From an uncultured Bacilli bacterium (lineage in GTDB: Bacteria > Bacillota_I > Bacilli_A > RF39 > UBA660): a stretch of DNA of 51,430 nt. The position numbers and the translations under genes were made by a program. This document shows, piece after piece, positions 15,722 through 24,335 of this stretch. The notes below the pieces were generated by a model. It was not told where the DNA came from. It did not search any database and worked only from the letters and a program-made list of their open reading frames with translations. The first letter of the stretch is position 1; the number at the start of each line of letters is the position of its first letter. The stretch is from assembly GCA_944332265.1 (NCBI GenBank), contig CALVJQ010000010.1:1-51430 (forward strand). The letters are read 5' to 3'.

Positions 15722-15746
15722 ATAAAAAAAACAGAAATTAATCTGT

Positions 15747-16634
15747 TTAATGGTGATGATGATGATTGGATGTTTTAATATCGACGTGGCATTCTTTGTC
15801 TAAACATTTTTCATCGCTTCCTTCAATTTCGATAGTTGTATGGATGATATTGTGTTCTAGCATTTCATTTCTTACAGCTTTTTTTAATTTAACAGGGTCT
15901 TTTGTGTCAGTTACAATATGCATAGTTGAATAGTTATTATTTCCATCAAGACTCCAAACATGGATATGATGAATATCTTTTATTTCTTTAATTTTTAGTA
16001 AATGGTTTTTTAACTCTTCTACTCTTATATTAGCTGGTGTTTTTTCTAAAAATAAATCTAAGATAGATTTTAAATTTTTAAAAGCATTAATTAAAATAAA
16101 TAAGGCAACACCAATAGACATTATTGAATCAATTAAACGTATATCAGTAAATTTCATTAAGATGGAACCAATTAGAACAACTACCCAACCTAATACATCT
16201 TCAAGCATATGAAGATTTACAGCTTTTTGATTTACTGAATGACCATCTTTTGTAAAATAAGCTGCTAGGAAGTTAATAATTACACCAAAGATAGCAAAGA
16301 TAATCATTCCATTATAATTAATATCTTCAGGGCTTATTATTCTTTTTATGCTACTTATAATAACAAAAATAGAGCCAACAGTTAAAATTGTCGTAGTAAT
16401 TAAAGCTCCTAAGATAGAATATCTAGCATAACCATATGTATAATTTGAATCTGGATTCTTTTTACTTATTTTTTCTAAAATTAAAGATAAACCAATACTT
16501 AATGCATCTCCAAAATCATGGATAGCATCTGATAAAATAGAAATACTATTGGTAAATAGACCTCCTATTAATTCAAAGATAGAAAAACTAATATTTAAAA
16601 TAAAAGCTATTAATATATTTTTTTCAGTTTTCAT
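15747..16634 (-). CDS. Cation diffusion facilitator (metal efflux) transporter
   Basis: 295 residues with six membrane helices and the CDF metal sites: SDAIHDFGD in helix 2 and HMLED in helix 5, the HxxxD pairs typical of zinc-type members. A cytoplasmic C-terminal domain (~205-280) includes KDIHHIHVWSLDG. The last residues are five histidines preceded by ECHVDIK, a possible extra metal-binding tail. The upstream gene in the operon is a CsoR-family metal sensor 11 bases away, so the transporter should be induced by the metal it exports. The exact metal (Zn, Co, Ni or Cu) is not settled; CsoR-family sensors respond to Cu or Ni/Co while CDF proteins mostly move divalent ions. Confidence 0.92.
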   Translation of the reverse strand: MKTEKNILIAFILNISFSIFELIGGLFTNSISILSDAIHDFGDALSIGLSLILEKISKKNPDSNYTYGYARYSILGALITTTILTVGSIFVIISSIKRIISPEDINYNGMIIFAIFGVIINFLAAYFTKDGHSVNQKAVNLHMLEDVLGWVVVLIGSILMKFTDIRLIDSIMSIGVALFILINAFKNLKSILDLFLEKTPANIRVEELKNHLLKIKEIKDIHHIHVWSLDGNNNYSTMHIVTDTKDPVKLKKAVRNEMLEHNIIHTTIEIEGSDEKCLDKECHVDIKTSNHHHHH

Positions 16635-16645
16635 ACTATTCTCCT

Positions 16646-16930
16646 TTAATTATTAAATCTTTTAAATAAATCAATTAATTCATCAATAGTTTTAGAATGA
16701 CCATCTTTTAAGTCATTGGCTACACATTTGTATAAGTGATTTTCTAAGATAAAATTGGCTAAACTTTTAACTGATTTTTCAACTGCTACTGTTTGAATTA
16801 AAACATTATTACAATCAGTATCGTTATTAATCATTTTTTCAATACCAGTTAATTGCCCTTTTATGCGATTTATTCTATTTAGAATTAATTTCTTTTCTTC
16901 TTCATTTCTTTTAGTTTTAGTTTCAATCAT
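16646..16930 (-). CDS. CsoR/RcnR-family metal-sensing repressor
   Basis: 94 residues, all-helical DUF156/CsoR fold: NRINRIKGQLTGIEKMI in helix 1-2, a cysteine in DTDCNNVLIQ, and ENHLYKCV giving the family's Cys...His-xxx-Cys ligand set. Such tetramers bind promoter DNA when metal-free and release it on metal binding. It lies directly upstream of the CDF exporter in one operon. The promoter (16946-16974) has an 18-bp perfect palindrome between its -35 and -10 hexamers, so autoregulation is very likely. Confidence 0.93.
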   Translation of the reverse strand: MIETKTKRNEEEKKLILNRINRIKGQLTGIEKMINNDTDCNNVLIQTVAVEKSVKSLANFILENHLYKCVANDLKDGHSKTIDELIDLFKRFNN

Positions 16931-16945
16931 TTTATCACCTATTTA

Positions 16946-16974
16946 ATTATATACCCTATAGGGTATATTGTAAA
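16946..16974 (-). promoter_or_regulatory. Promoter and CsoR-type operator of the metal efflux operon
   Basis: Minus strand: TTTACA (16974-16969), a 17-base spacer, TATAAT (16951-16946). The perfect palindrome TATACCCTATAGGGTATA occupies 16950-16967, filling the spacer and touching the -10. The CCC/GGG half-sites are what CsoR/RcnR proteins recognise. Confidence 0.85.
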
Positions 16975-16976
16975 GG

Positions 16977-17000
16977 GTTAAAAAACGACAATGTCGTTTT
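16977..17000 (-). terminator. Terminator of the ClpX-like ATPase gene
   Basis: Minus strand: AAAACGAC / GTCGTTTT stem with a three-base loop and a T run, beginning at the stop codon. Confidence 0.8.
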
Positions 17001-18579
17001 ATTGTAAGCGGAAGTTCTTTTTATCTTCTAGAGTATCTTTGGTAAGAGTAAGTCTTTGATATGAGTGAGGATTTGATAATATTTCATATTCTGGTAAAGC
17101 TAAATATTCTAAAATATTATTGTTTAAATCGCGCATACTTTGTTCGCTATTAGATAATTTGTCTATTAGACCATTTATAAAATCGTCTTCTAATAGGAGT
17201 TCAATGTTGAATTGTTTTTGATATCTAATTTTCTTTTGAAGATATTTACTGATTTTTGATTCTAAAATTACTCTTTTTTGTTCTTCTCTAGTTAGAGGAA
17301 GATAAGGAATTATTGAGTGAATTCTAGTTATTAGTTCTTTTCCATAGTAGTCAGCATCTACTACTTTTTGACGAGAAAATTGCATAGGTTTAGGTGCACC
17401 TGTTTCAAAACCGATTGCTTTATGTTCTTCAAATAATTCTTGAAAGGCTCCAGAACATATTTTGTTTAGCATTCTTGTATTAAAATTATATGTATTATAA
17501 CGATCACTTATTATAAAGGTTCCACCTTCTAAAAATTTTAGGAGAATTTGTTTTACTGCTGTTTTAATGTTTAAATCGTTACGACCTAGTTTATCAAATT
17601 CATCTAGGTATACAATTGATTTTTCAGCTTGTTTTAAATCTCCATTACAATAGATTTTTAAACTATTTAAGTAGCTTTCTAAAGAAGCACCATGTATTCC
17701 TTCAGGTACTAAGTTAGGAGTATTTATTTCGATAAAAGGAATATCTAGATATTCGCTTGCAGCTCTTATTGTTTCTGTTTTTCCGGTACCAGTTGGACCA
17801 ACGATAAGTAATGGTTCTGTACCAAATTCAGGAGTTGAAGTATAATTCATAATTATTTTTGTCGCTAAAAGTTTTATTTCATCATCATGACCAAATACTC
17901 TTTCCGTAATATATTGTACTAAGCCACTTACTGATATAGATGGGCTCTTTGCTATATGACTTTTTGTTTTAACTACTGTAGGTTTTACATCTTCGATAAT
18001 ACGAGCATTAGTTTCGATACGTTTAATTCCCCCATTTTCTACGATTATTTTAGTAGCTGCATCTGTCTTAGTAAGTTCTTTAAAGTATCCTAGAGAATGG
18101 CGATATCTTGCTAATTCTCTTTTTATATCGTCAAGATTATCTTGATTAAGAAGAGAAGTTAGAGCATCTTCATTTAATAATAAGGATGGATTACCTTGTA
18201 ATTCTTCATATGTTTCTTGAGCTTTTTTAGATTGTAATATTTTAGTACTTAGTTTACGACTAACTACTTTATTATCTATTATTCGAGCGTATATAAAGTA
18301 ATCTTGTTCTTCGCAGAAATAATAATCAACAACAAATGTTGGATCACTATAATCATAATTTATTTTTAATTCTTCAATTGTACGAATATTATCAATTATA
18401 TATTCTCTTTCTTCTAAATATAAGGGATTCCCTAAAGTGTTATAAACGTCTTCACTATAGAAGATATCTCCTACACTGTATCCTTCTATTATATCCATAG
18501 GAATTAGGATGTATTCGTCTTTTTTAGTAGGAATTATGCGATATTTAATTCCAACTTCTGTAATTAAGTTTTTTTCCAT
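16999..18579 (-). CDS. ClpX-like AAA+ ATPase without a zinc finger
   Basis: 526 residues from the ATG at 18579 (AGGTGAT just before; the upstream GTG lies within the Shine-Dalgarno). Residues 1-~220 do not match the ClpX zinc-binding domain and have no cysteine cluster; they are rich in beta strands and end in a linker. The AAA+ core follows: Walker A GPTGTGKTE near 263, Walker B SIVYLDEFDKLG near 320, then the small C-terminal domain (TREEQKRVILESKISKYL). ClpX-type enzymes unfold proteins for ClpP; this one may be an unfoldase or remodelling factor with a different adaptor domain. It lies downstream of frr, with a terminator between. Confidence 0.7.
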   Translation of the reverse strand: MEKNLITEVGIKYRIIPTKKDEYILIPMDIIEGYSVGDIFYSEDVYNTLGNPLYLEEREYIIDNIRTIEELKINYDYSDPTFVVDYYFCEEQDYFIYARIIDNKVVSRKLSTKILQSKKAQETYEELQGNPSLLLNEDALTSLLNQDNLDDIKRELARYRHSLGYFKELTKTDAATKIIVENGGIKRIETNARIIEDVKPTVVKTKSHIAKSPSISVSGLVQYITERVFGHDDEIKLLATKIIMNYTSTPEFGTEPLLIVGPTGTGKTETIRAASEYLDIPFIEINTPNLVPEGIHGASLESYLNSLKIYCNGDLKQAEKSIVYLDEFDKLGRNDLNIKTAVKQILLKFLEGGTFIISDRYNTYNFNTRMLNKICSGAFQELFEEHKAIGFETGAPKPMQFSRQKVVDADYYGKELITRIHSIIPYLPLTREEQKRVILESKISKYLQKKIRYQKQFNIELLLEDDFINGLIDKLSNSEQSMRDLNNNILEYLALPEYEILSNPHSYQRLTLTKDTLEDKKNFRLQ

Positions 18580-18642
18580 ATAAATCACCTAGATATTTTC
18601 TTATTATATGAAAAGATATTAGGAATGTAAACATTTTTGTAA

Positions 18643-18668
18643 TAAAAAAATTACACTTACGTGTAATT
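18643..18668 (-). terminator. Terminator of frr
   Basis: Minus strand: an AATTACAC / GTGTAATT stem with a four-base loop, then a run of T; overlaps the frr stop. Confidence 0.82.
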
Positions 18669-19206
18669 AAACTTTCATTAGTTCGTCTTCTTTTTCTTTT
18701 AGTTTTTCATCAACTTTTTTGTTGTATTCATTTATTAAGTTTTGAACTTCTTCAAGCATTTTTTTCTCGTCATCTTCAGTTATAGTTTCGTCATCTTTTA
18801 TGTCTTCATTAGCTTCTTGACGTACTTTTCTTAAAGCGACTTTGGTTTCTTCAGCAATTTGTTTTGCTTGTTTAACGTATTCACGACGACGTTCTTCTGT
18901 TAATTGAGGTATTGTTAGAATAACAGATTCCCCATTATCAGTTGGATTAATACCTAAATTAGCTTCTTGAATAGCTTTTACTATATCTTTAAGGCAATTA
19001 CGATCAAATGGTTTAATCATTAATGTACGAGCCTCTGGTACTGTAATATTTGCTAAACTTGGTAATGGAGTTGGAACTCCGTAATATTCAACATTTATCC
19101 CATGAACCATTGCTGGGTTAGCACGACCAGCTCTAATTGTTGTTAGTCTTGAATCCATTGTTTCAAGAGCATGCATCATTTTAAATTCGACATCATTGTC
19201 TATCAT
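18667..19206 (-). CDS. frr: Ribosome recycling factor
   Basis: 179 residues, near the usual ~185. The landmarks are RLTTIRAGRANPAMV, ITVPEARTLMIKPFD, NPTDNGESVILTIPQLTEERRREYVKQ and the C-terminal helix. RRF, with EF-G, splits post-termination ribosomes. An AAAGGAG lies upstream. In most Firmicutes frr directly follows pyrH; here pyrH is absent and an unrelated membrane protein precedes it. Confidence 0.97.
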   Translation of the reverse strand: MIDNDVEFKMMHALETMDSRLTTIRAGRANPAMVHGINVEYYGVPTPLPSLANITVPEARTLMIKPFDRNCLKDIVKAIQEANLGINPTDNGESVILTIPQLTEERRREYVKQAKQIAEETKVALRKVRQEANEDIKDDETITEDDEKKMLEEVQNLINEYNKKVDEKLKEKEDELMKV

Positions 19207-19247
19207 TGTCTATTTTCTCTCCTTTATATGTCTATAATTATAAAGCA

Positions 19248-19844
19248 TTATTTATCATTATTCAAATAATATTTATTTATAGCAGTTGTTACTTCTGATA
19301 TAAATGCGCTTTCTTTTTCTTGAGTCCAATAATCTTCTATTTTATCAGTATTTTTTATAGCGACAGTTTCGATATTATAGTATTTTACTTTGCCATTATC
19401 AACAATGTATAAACTTGGAGCTAGAAGATTATTTTCACTGCCATCAGTAGTAATAAGTGATCCTTTTAGTAATTCACGAATCTCGTAATAATTGGAATTT
19501 TTTTGTGCTTTATCATTATTTATATCATAGTAGTATATTTTATCTACCCCTGTTTTTCTAATTATGGGGTCTAGTTCTTCTATATATTTAATTGCAGCTT
19601 CTGAAGTACTACTTCCAATAAAGATAATACTTTTTCCTTCTTGAAGTAATGATATTAGTTTTGAACCACGGATTATTTTATATTTAGAATTATTAATGTT
19701 TTGGTAGTAGTCATTTATTGTTATAACGTGATCATCTCCATTATCGGCATATTTTTCACTTAGATAAACAAAAGCGACAATCATAGCAAGGAATAATATT
19801 CCATAAATTGTTTTACGAATAATATTTTTGGTTTTAGGTTTCAT
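19248..19844 (-). CDS. Membrane-anchored thioredoxin-like protein lacking the CxxC motif
   Basis: 198 residues: one N-terminal membrane helix (IYGILFLAMIVAFVYL), then an outward-facing domain with the thioredoxin-fold pattern: a strand SIIFIGSSTSEAAIKYIEEL where a redox protein would have CxxC, KIYYYDINN, and LLAPSLYIVDNGKV with the cis-proline region (APSLY). The protein has no cysteine at all, so it cannot be a disulfide oxidoreductase. It resembles the bacteriocin-transport-accessory/thioredoxin-like group with the active site lost. It takes pyrH's usual place between tsf and frr. Confidence 0.65.
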   Translation of the reverse strand: MKPKTKNIIRKTIYGILFLAMIVAFVYLSEKYADNGDDHVITINDYYQNINNSKYKIIRGSKLISLLQEGKSIIFIGSSTSEAAIKYIEELDPIIRKTGVDKIYYYDINNDKAQKNSNYYEIRELLKGSLITTDGSENNLLAPSLYIVDNGKVKYYNIETVAIKNTDKIEDYWTQEKESAFISEVTTAINKYYLNNDK

Positions 19845-19895
19845 AATTCACTTCCTCATAATTATTATAACATGAATATTTTAAGTTATAAGGCA

Positions 19896-19924
19896 TAAAA
19901 AAAGACACTTGTAAAAAAGTGTCT
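19896..19924 (-). terminator. Terminator of rpsB-tsf
   Basis: Minus strand: an AGACACTT / AAGTGTCT stem with a six-base loop and a T run. Confidence 0.85.
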
Positions 19925-19931
19925 AATTTAA

Positions 19932-20804
19932 TTATTTATTGATTTGAGCCATTACTTCTTCAGCGAAGTTATCTTGTCTTTTTTCGATTCCTTCACCAAC
20001 AACAAACATGCTCATTCCAATAAGTTCTCCTCCATTGTCAGTTACATACTTTGTTACATCTATATCGCCATCTTTAATAAATGCTTGAAGTGCTAAGCAA
20101 ATTTCTTTGTAGAATTTGTTAAGACGTCCTTCAACCATCTTTTCAGCGATTTCAGCAGATTTTCCTTCATTAATAGCTTGTTCTTTTAAGACTTCTCTTT
20201 CACGAGCTACTTCTTCAGCAGGAACATCTTCTTTAAATACATATTTTGGTTTCATAGCAGCAGCTTGCATTGCAACATCTTTTGCTACTTCTTCATTTGC
20301 GCCTTTTACAACAGTAACAACAGCAATTTTTCCACCCATATGTAGGTATTGACCAAAGAATTCATCGTCATTTTTTTCAATTACAGCTAGACGACGGAAG
20401 TCTAATTTTTCACCAATTTTTGATGTTTTAGCAATTATTAAATCTTTAATTGTTCCATCTTCATATGGTAATTCATTTGCTTCTTCTAAAGTCTTAGCAT
20501 CGCTATTTAAAATTGTTTCCCCTACTGTTTTAATTAATTCTTTAAATTCGTCATTTTTACTAACGAAATCTGTTTCGGCATTAATTTCAATCATTACTGC
20601 CTTATTACCTTTTACAAAGATATCAGCTAAACCTTCAGCAGCAATTCTTGCTCCTTTTTTACCAGCTTTAGCAATACCTTTTTCACGTAACCAGTCTATT
20701 GCAGCTTCAAGATTGCCATCGCATTCTGTTAAAGCTTTTTTACAATCCATCATTCCTGCTCCAGTTTGGTCTCTTAGTTCTTTAACTAGGCTTGCGCTTA
20801 TCAT
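19932..20804 (-). CDS. tsf: Elongation factor Ts
   Basis: 290 residues from the ATG at 20804 (MISASLVKELRDQTGAGMMD), with AGAAAGAAGG upstream; a longer in-frame start at 20837 would add 11 residues not found in the family and overlaps the rpsB end. It contains the EF-Tu-binding TDFVSKNDEF stretch, the core repeats and the dimerisation/coiled-coil region. Recycles EF-Tu by exchanging GDP for GTP. Co-transcribed with rpsB, 25 bases upstream. Confidence 0.97.
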   Translation of the reverse strand: MISASLVKELRDQTGAGMMDCKKALTECDGNLEAAIDWLREKGIAKAGKKGARIAAEGLADIFVKGNKAVMIEINAETDFVSKNDEFKELIKTVGETILNSDAKTLEEANELPYEDGTIKDLIIAKTSKIGEKLDFRRLAVIEKNDDEFFGQYLHMGGKIAVVTVVKGANEEVAKDVAMQAAAMKPKYVFKEDVPAEEVAREREVLKEQAINEGKSAEIAEKMVEGRLNKFYKEICLALQAFIKDGDIDVTKYVTDNGGELIGMSMFVVGEGIEKRQDNFAEEVMAQINK

Positions 20805-20829
20805 AATGTAACCTTCTTTCTTATTTTTA

Positions 20830-21792
20830 TTATTCACTTAAAGATGCAATTAGTTCATCTTTTTTCATTGTAGAATAGCCTTTAATTCCTGATGCTTTAG
20901 CCATTGCTTTTAATTCAGTTAATGTTTTAGTACTTAAATCTTCTGTTGCTTCTTCAACTTCTACTTCTTCTACAGTTTCAGGAGCAGCTTGTTCTTCAAC
21001 AGTCGATTCTTTTACTTCTTCTTTTACTGTTTCAACTTTAGCTTCACTTTTTTCTTCTTTATGTTCTTTTTTAGATTTACGATCTTCTTCAGTTATATAG
21101 TCGATTATTTCACCACCATTAACTTCAGCGATAGCATTTCCTAAAACACCTAAAACTACTTTTACTGCTCTAACAGCATCATCATTTCCAGGTATTACAT
21201 AATCAACATCGTCTGGATCACAGTTAGTATCAACAATACCAAAGATTGGGATATTTAATTTTCTTGCTTCTTTGATAGCGTTTATTTCTTTTTTAGGATC
21301 AACGATAATTAATGCTTGTGGTAATTTATCCATTGCACGAATACCACAAAGTAATCTATTTAATTTATCATGTTCTTTCTTTAATCCAATTACTTCTTTT
21401 TTAGGTAGAACGTCAAATGTTCCATTTTTTTCCATGTTTTCGATTTCTTCTAAACGTTTTACTCTACTTCTAATTGTACGGAAATTAGTTAAAGTACCAC
21501 CTAACCATCTTTCTGTCACATAATATGAATTAGTACGTTCAGCATTTTCTTTAGCTGCTTCTTGAGCTTGTTTTTTTGTTCCAACAAATAGGAATGTTCC
21601 TCCATTTGCAGCTATTTTGCTTATTTCTGCATAAGCTTCTTCGATTTTACTTAATGTTTTTTGTAAATCGATAATATAAATGTCATCTCTTGTTGTAAAA
21701 ATATACTCTTTCATTTTTGGGTTCCATCTTTTAGTTTGATGTCCAAAATGAACTCCAGCTTCTAATAAATAACTTAAAGAAACTACGGCCAT
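20830..21792 (-). CDS. rpsB: 30S ribosomal protein S2 with a C-terminal SAP-like extension
   Basis: 320 residues. Residues 1-~232 are standard S2 ([49 protein letters not shown]). Beyond this come about 55 residues that are Glu/Lys/Val-rich and low in complexity. The end is a short SAP/Rho-N-like helix-extended-loop-helix ([19 protein letters not shown] then KKDELIASL), which would bind nucleic acid. S2 is usually 230-260 residues, so the tail is an addition. The Shine-Dalgarno is GGAGGG, and a structured leader lies upstream. Confidence 0.96.
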   Translation of the reverse strand: MAVVSLSYLLEAGVHFGHQTKRWNPKMKEYIFTTRDDIYIIDLQKTLSKIEEAYAEISKIAANGGTFLFVGTKKQAQEAAKENAERTNSYYVTERWLGGTLTNFRTIRSRVKRLEEIENMEKNGTFDVLPKKEVIGLKKEHDKLNRLLCGIRAMDKLPQALIIVDPKKEINAIKEARKLNIPIFGIVDTNCDPDDVDYVIPGNDDAVRAVKVVLGVLGNAIAEVNGGEIIDYITEEDRKSKKEHKEEKSEAKVETVKEEVKESTVEEQAAPETVEEVEVEEATEDLSTKTLTELKAMAKASGIKGYSTMKKDELIASLSE

Positions 21793-21905
21793 AAAAATTT
21801 CCCTCCTTCGTTATACATCTGAATGTTTCAACTTTAAACCTCACCTCTTCGGCACTCGAGATTTAAATCCACACCCATGTCTATTTGCTTTTTAAAGCCG
21901 CATTT
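21793..21905 (-). promoter_or_regulatory. Structured 5' leader of rpsB-tsf, probable ribosomal-protein autoregulatory element
   Basis: Between the upstream terminator and rpsB is a G+C-richer leader. On the minus strand TTTAAATCTC (21867-21858) pairs along ten positions with GAGGTTTAAA (21842-21833), with one G-U pair. The 15-base loop reads GAGTGCCGAAGAGGT, and a weaker ACAT/ATGT closing stem lies outside. Ribosomal protein operons are often controlled by such leaders; binding by S2 is an inference. Confidence 0.5.
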
Positions 21906-21913
21906 ATTGTATC

Positions 21914-21944
21914 AAAAAAAAGTACTATAAACAAGTACTTTTTT
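21914..21944 (-). terminator. Terminator upstream of rpsB
   Basis: AAAAAAAGTACT and AGTACTTTTTT are complementary with a seven-base loop; on the minus strand this ends the gene at 21953 and isolates the rpsB leader. Confidence 0.82.
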
Positions 21945-21952
21945 GGTATTTT

Positions 21953-22681
21953 TTAATGTTTTTTTAAGGTAAGTGTTGCTTCACATAAACCATCTTTATT
22001 TAAGGTTGCTGTATCAGGAACATCACAAACTATAGTATAATCGCAAATGGAATCATAAGTTGATGTTTTAGTTTCTTTAATATCAATTAATTCATATTTT
22101 TGAACATTAGGTACTTCTATTTTACTATAATCACCATTAGCGTCTTTTGGAACAATTTTTACTATTTGAGCTGTTGTATCACGATAACATATATTACCAT
22201 CTACCATGTATCCAGCAGGTGCCGAATAAATAACTCGACCATCTATTTCTGTTTTAGTAGGTTCTATAGTTTCTCTAGTAACTACTTGGTAAGTTAATAT
22301 CGCAATATCTTTACCATCTGGTGTATAGTATTCATCTAGTATTTCACAATATTTTAAACCACGTTCATTTAATTCTTCTACTAATGTAGAACCATCAGCA
22401 TATTTTAAATCATATGCTTGATCTATCATTATTTTATCAGGCATTATAAGTCCTTCACCATTAGTAATGTTAGCACCAACTAGTTGTTCTATTCTTTTAT
22501 CTTCTTTTATTGCAGGATATACATGGTCTTTTACATACATTCCCCCTAAAGTCAATGCACCACTAAGTAATAAAAGAATACTAACTGCTCCAATAGCTTT
22601 TTTAGCTCCTGTATTATTTTTTTTATTTTCGACTTCATTAGTAGGAGTTTGACTTCCTTCTAAATGTTTTCCATTACTCAT
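21953..22681 (-). CDS. Single-pass membrane protein with an extracellular domain, unknown
   Basis: 242 residues from the ATG at 22681, which has GAGGGGG before it; the upstream in-frame codons lie in the leader. A polar cytoplasmic start (NKKNNTGAKK) is followed by one membrane helix (AIGAVSILLLLSGALTLGG) and about 190 outside residues of mostly beta pattern. These include VEELNERGLKYCEILDEYYTPDG and repeated Asp/Thr-rich strands. There are three cysteines in the outer part. I do not recognise a family and see no catalytic motif. Confidence 0.75.
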   Translation of the reverse strand: MSNGKHLEGSQTPTNEVENKKNNTGAKKAIGAVSILLLLSGALTLGGMYVKDHVYPAIKEDKRIEQLVGANITNGEGLIMPDKIMIDQAYDLKYADGSTLVEELNERGLKYCEILDEYYTPDGKDIAILTYQVVTRETIEPTKTEIDGRVIYSAPAGYMVDGNICYRDTTAQIVKIVPKDANGDYSKIEVPNVQKYELIDIKETKTSTYDSICDYTIVCDVPDTATLNKDGLCEATLTLKKH

Positions 22682-22747
22682 AAAATCCCCCTCATTTCTA
22701 AGCATAATCATTCTATCATTGCCTTATTATAAAGTCAAATTTTGCTC

Positions 22748-23440
22748 CTAAATATATTTTTTTATTTCGATAACGTAACTGCCTTTTTTAGTAATCCTTT
22801 TAATTCCATTATATTGATATTTACCATATCGACGAATACTAAAAATATCATTTTCTTTTAATATTTTAGTTGGTTTTTGTACTTCTTCATAATTAAGAAG
22901 TATTGCTTTATCTTTAAATAATGTTAAGATATTTTTACGACTGTCACCAATAATAGTACTAATTATATTATCTATTCGGCAAGAAGTAACTATATATTCT
23001 TGAATCAAATAATTTTGTTTAAAATTAGTAGAAAAACTTAAAGGAATATTTTCTAAAATAATAGGATTATCTTTTATTCTGAGCATATTACTTTTAAAAT
23101 ATTCTTCTAAGTTAGGTAAAGTATAAAAATAAAATGAGTTTTCATAGTTTATAATATCCCCAAATGTATCTTCTTTTAATCCAAGAGAAAAAATAGTTCC
23201 AAGCACATCTTGATGTCTAATAGGAACTTTACATATAATTTTAAAAAGAACTAATTTTGGATTAGTCTTTTTAAAAAGGATAACTTTACTAGCATCTTCA
23301 TATGGTTTATAAATTTGGTAAGAATTCTTACTTAATTTACCTTTAATTTTTATTAAATCTTCTTCTATAATAAAGTTTGTATGTCCTTTGTTAAAAAGGG
23401 ATTCAATGATTTTTTCTATTTGATAATTATTCTTCGTCAT
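22748..23440 (-). CDS. ylmH: YlmH-like S4-domain RNA-binding protein
   Basis: 230 residues. The middle carries the YlmH signature IRHQDVLGTIFSLGLKEDTFGDI, and the C-terminal ~75 residues are an S4 fold (CRIDNIISTIIGDSRKNI... ILKENDIFSIRRYGKY). YlmH is linked to cell division genes in Gram-positives and more recently to rescue of stalled 50S nascent chains. The start overlaps the end of the upstream membrane protein gene by 14 bases. It is not beside divIVA or sepF here. Confidence 0.85.
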   Translation of the reverse strand: MTKNNYQIEKIIESLFNKGHTNFIIEEDLIKIKGKLSKNSYQIYKPYEDASKVILFKKTNPKLVLFKIICKVPIRHQDVLGTIFSLGLKEDTFGDIINYENSFYFYTLPNLEEYFKSNMLRIKDNPIILENIPLSFSTNFKQNYLIQEYIVTSCRIDNIISTIIGDSRKNILTLFKDKAILLNYEEVQKPTKILKENDIFSIRRYGKYQYNGIKRITKKGSYVIEIKKYI

Positions 23441-23930
23441 TTTTTTTCGTAATTAGTTTCATTATAAAGTCATTAATTGTTTTAGCAATATAGACAATTA
23501 AATAATTAAAGAAACTATAAGCAAAGAAGATATAGCATGTAACAACATAGTTTCTAGAGCTTATATAATAAATTAAAGGTATAAAAATAAGAAACATTAT
23601 AATTAAAATAGTAGATACATCTTTTGTCCCAATAGTTGCTTTACTACGGTTTTTATCATAATAACGATTAATAAATAGATATAAATTAATAGCCGAAAAT
23701 AGTAATACTTCTACTAACCAGATTTGATTTGAATCTGAATAATATGCTGAAAAATAGAAAAAAATTGCAAAAAGAATTATGTTTTCAAAATGAAATATTT
23801 TAAAAATATTCTTTTTAATCCATTTAAGATTAATTTCATTGTCTTTTAAATCTTTTAGAGCATTTTTACATAGGGATGCAAAATATAAAAACCAAGGGAT
23901 AAAAGTTAAATATACGATTCCTTCAGTCAT
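23427..23930 (-). CDS. Polytopic membrane protein, unknown
   Basis: 167 residues with about five hydrophobic helices: near 5-18, 48-64 (IILFAIFFYFSAYY), 70-88, 105-122 and 128-150. The loops are basic, including a KDLKDNEINLKWIKKNIFK loop. It has GGTGG before the ATG and overlaps ylmH, so the two are co-transcribed. No family recognised. Confidence 0.75.
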   Translation of the reverse strand: MTEGIVYLTFIPWFLYFASLCKNALKDLKDNEINLKWIKKNIFKIFHFENIILFAIFFYFSAYYSDSNQIWLVEVLLFSAINLYLFINRYYDKNRSKATIGTKDVSTILIIMFLIFIPLIYYISSRNYVVTCYIFFAYSFFNYLIVYIAKTINDFIMKLITKKNDEE

Positions 23931-23990
23931 ACTACCACCTCTATTTATATATTATAAAATTAATAATATTAGCATTCAACATAAATATTA

Positions 23991-24218
23991 TTACTTTACA
24001 ATAAGATGACCATTATATTTAGCTTTATAATCAGAAACTAGGTAAGTTATTAAAGAATCATCATAATGAGTATTATTATTTATAGCAATTTCGATATTAC
24101 TAATATGATAATCATTTAAAATACGATATAGTTTCTTTTGAAGATGATGTATTAAAGTAAAATTTATTCGATCTTCAATGTTTATATAAAGAGTGTTATT
24201 TGTAAAATATATATCCAT
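23991..24218 (-). CDS. Small protein, possibly STAS-like
   Basis: 75 residues: a strand TLYINIED, a helix LIHHLQKKLYRILNDY, a strand NIEIAIN, a short DDSLITYL segment where STAS proteins have their DSSGL loop, and a last strand GHLIVK. The order of elements recalls a short STAS/SpoIIAA fold, but the phosphorylatable serine context is not conserved and the protein is short. AGGTGATTTT... precedes the ATG, and it lies head-to-head with murT. Treat the fold as a guess. Confidence 0.55.
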   Translation of the reverse strand: MDIYFTNNTLYINIEDRINFTLIHHLQKKLYRILNDYHISNIEIAINNNTHYDDSLITYLVSDYKAKYNGHLIVK

Positions 24219-24308
24219 AAAATCACCAGATTCAATATATCAAATATATTTATATGATGCTACGACTTCGACAAAATATGCAAAAATTAGTTATTTTTAA
24301 TGAATATT

Positions 24309-24317
24309 TGATATAAT
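24309..24317 (+). promoter_or_regulatory. Extended -10 promoter of murT-gatD
   Basis: TGATATAAT (extended -10 TGn plus a consensus hexamer) lies 18 bases before the murT start; no good -35 at 16-18 bases. Confidence 0.55.
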
Positions 24318-24335
24318 CAGTTTAGGTGAAGATAT

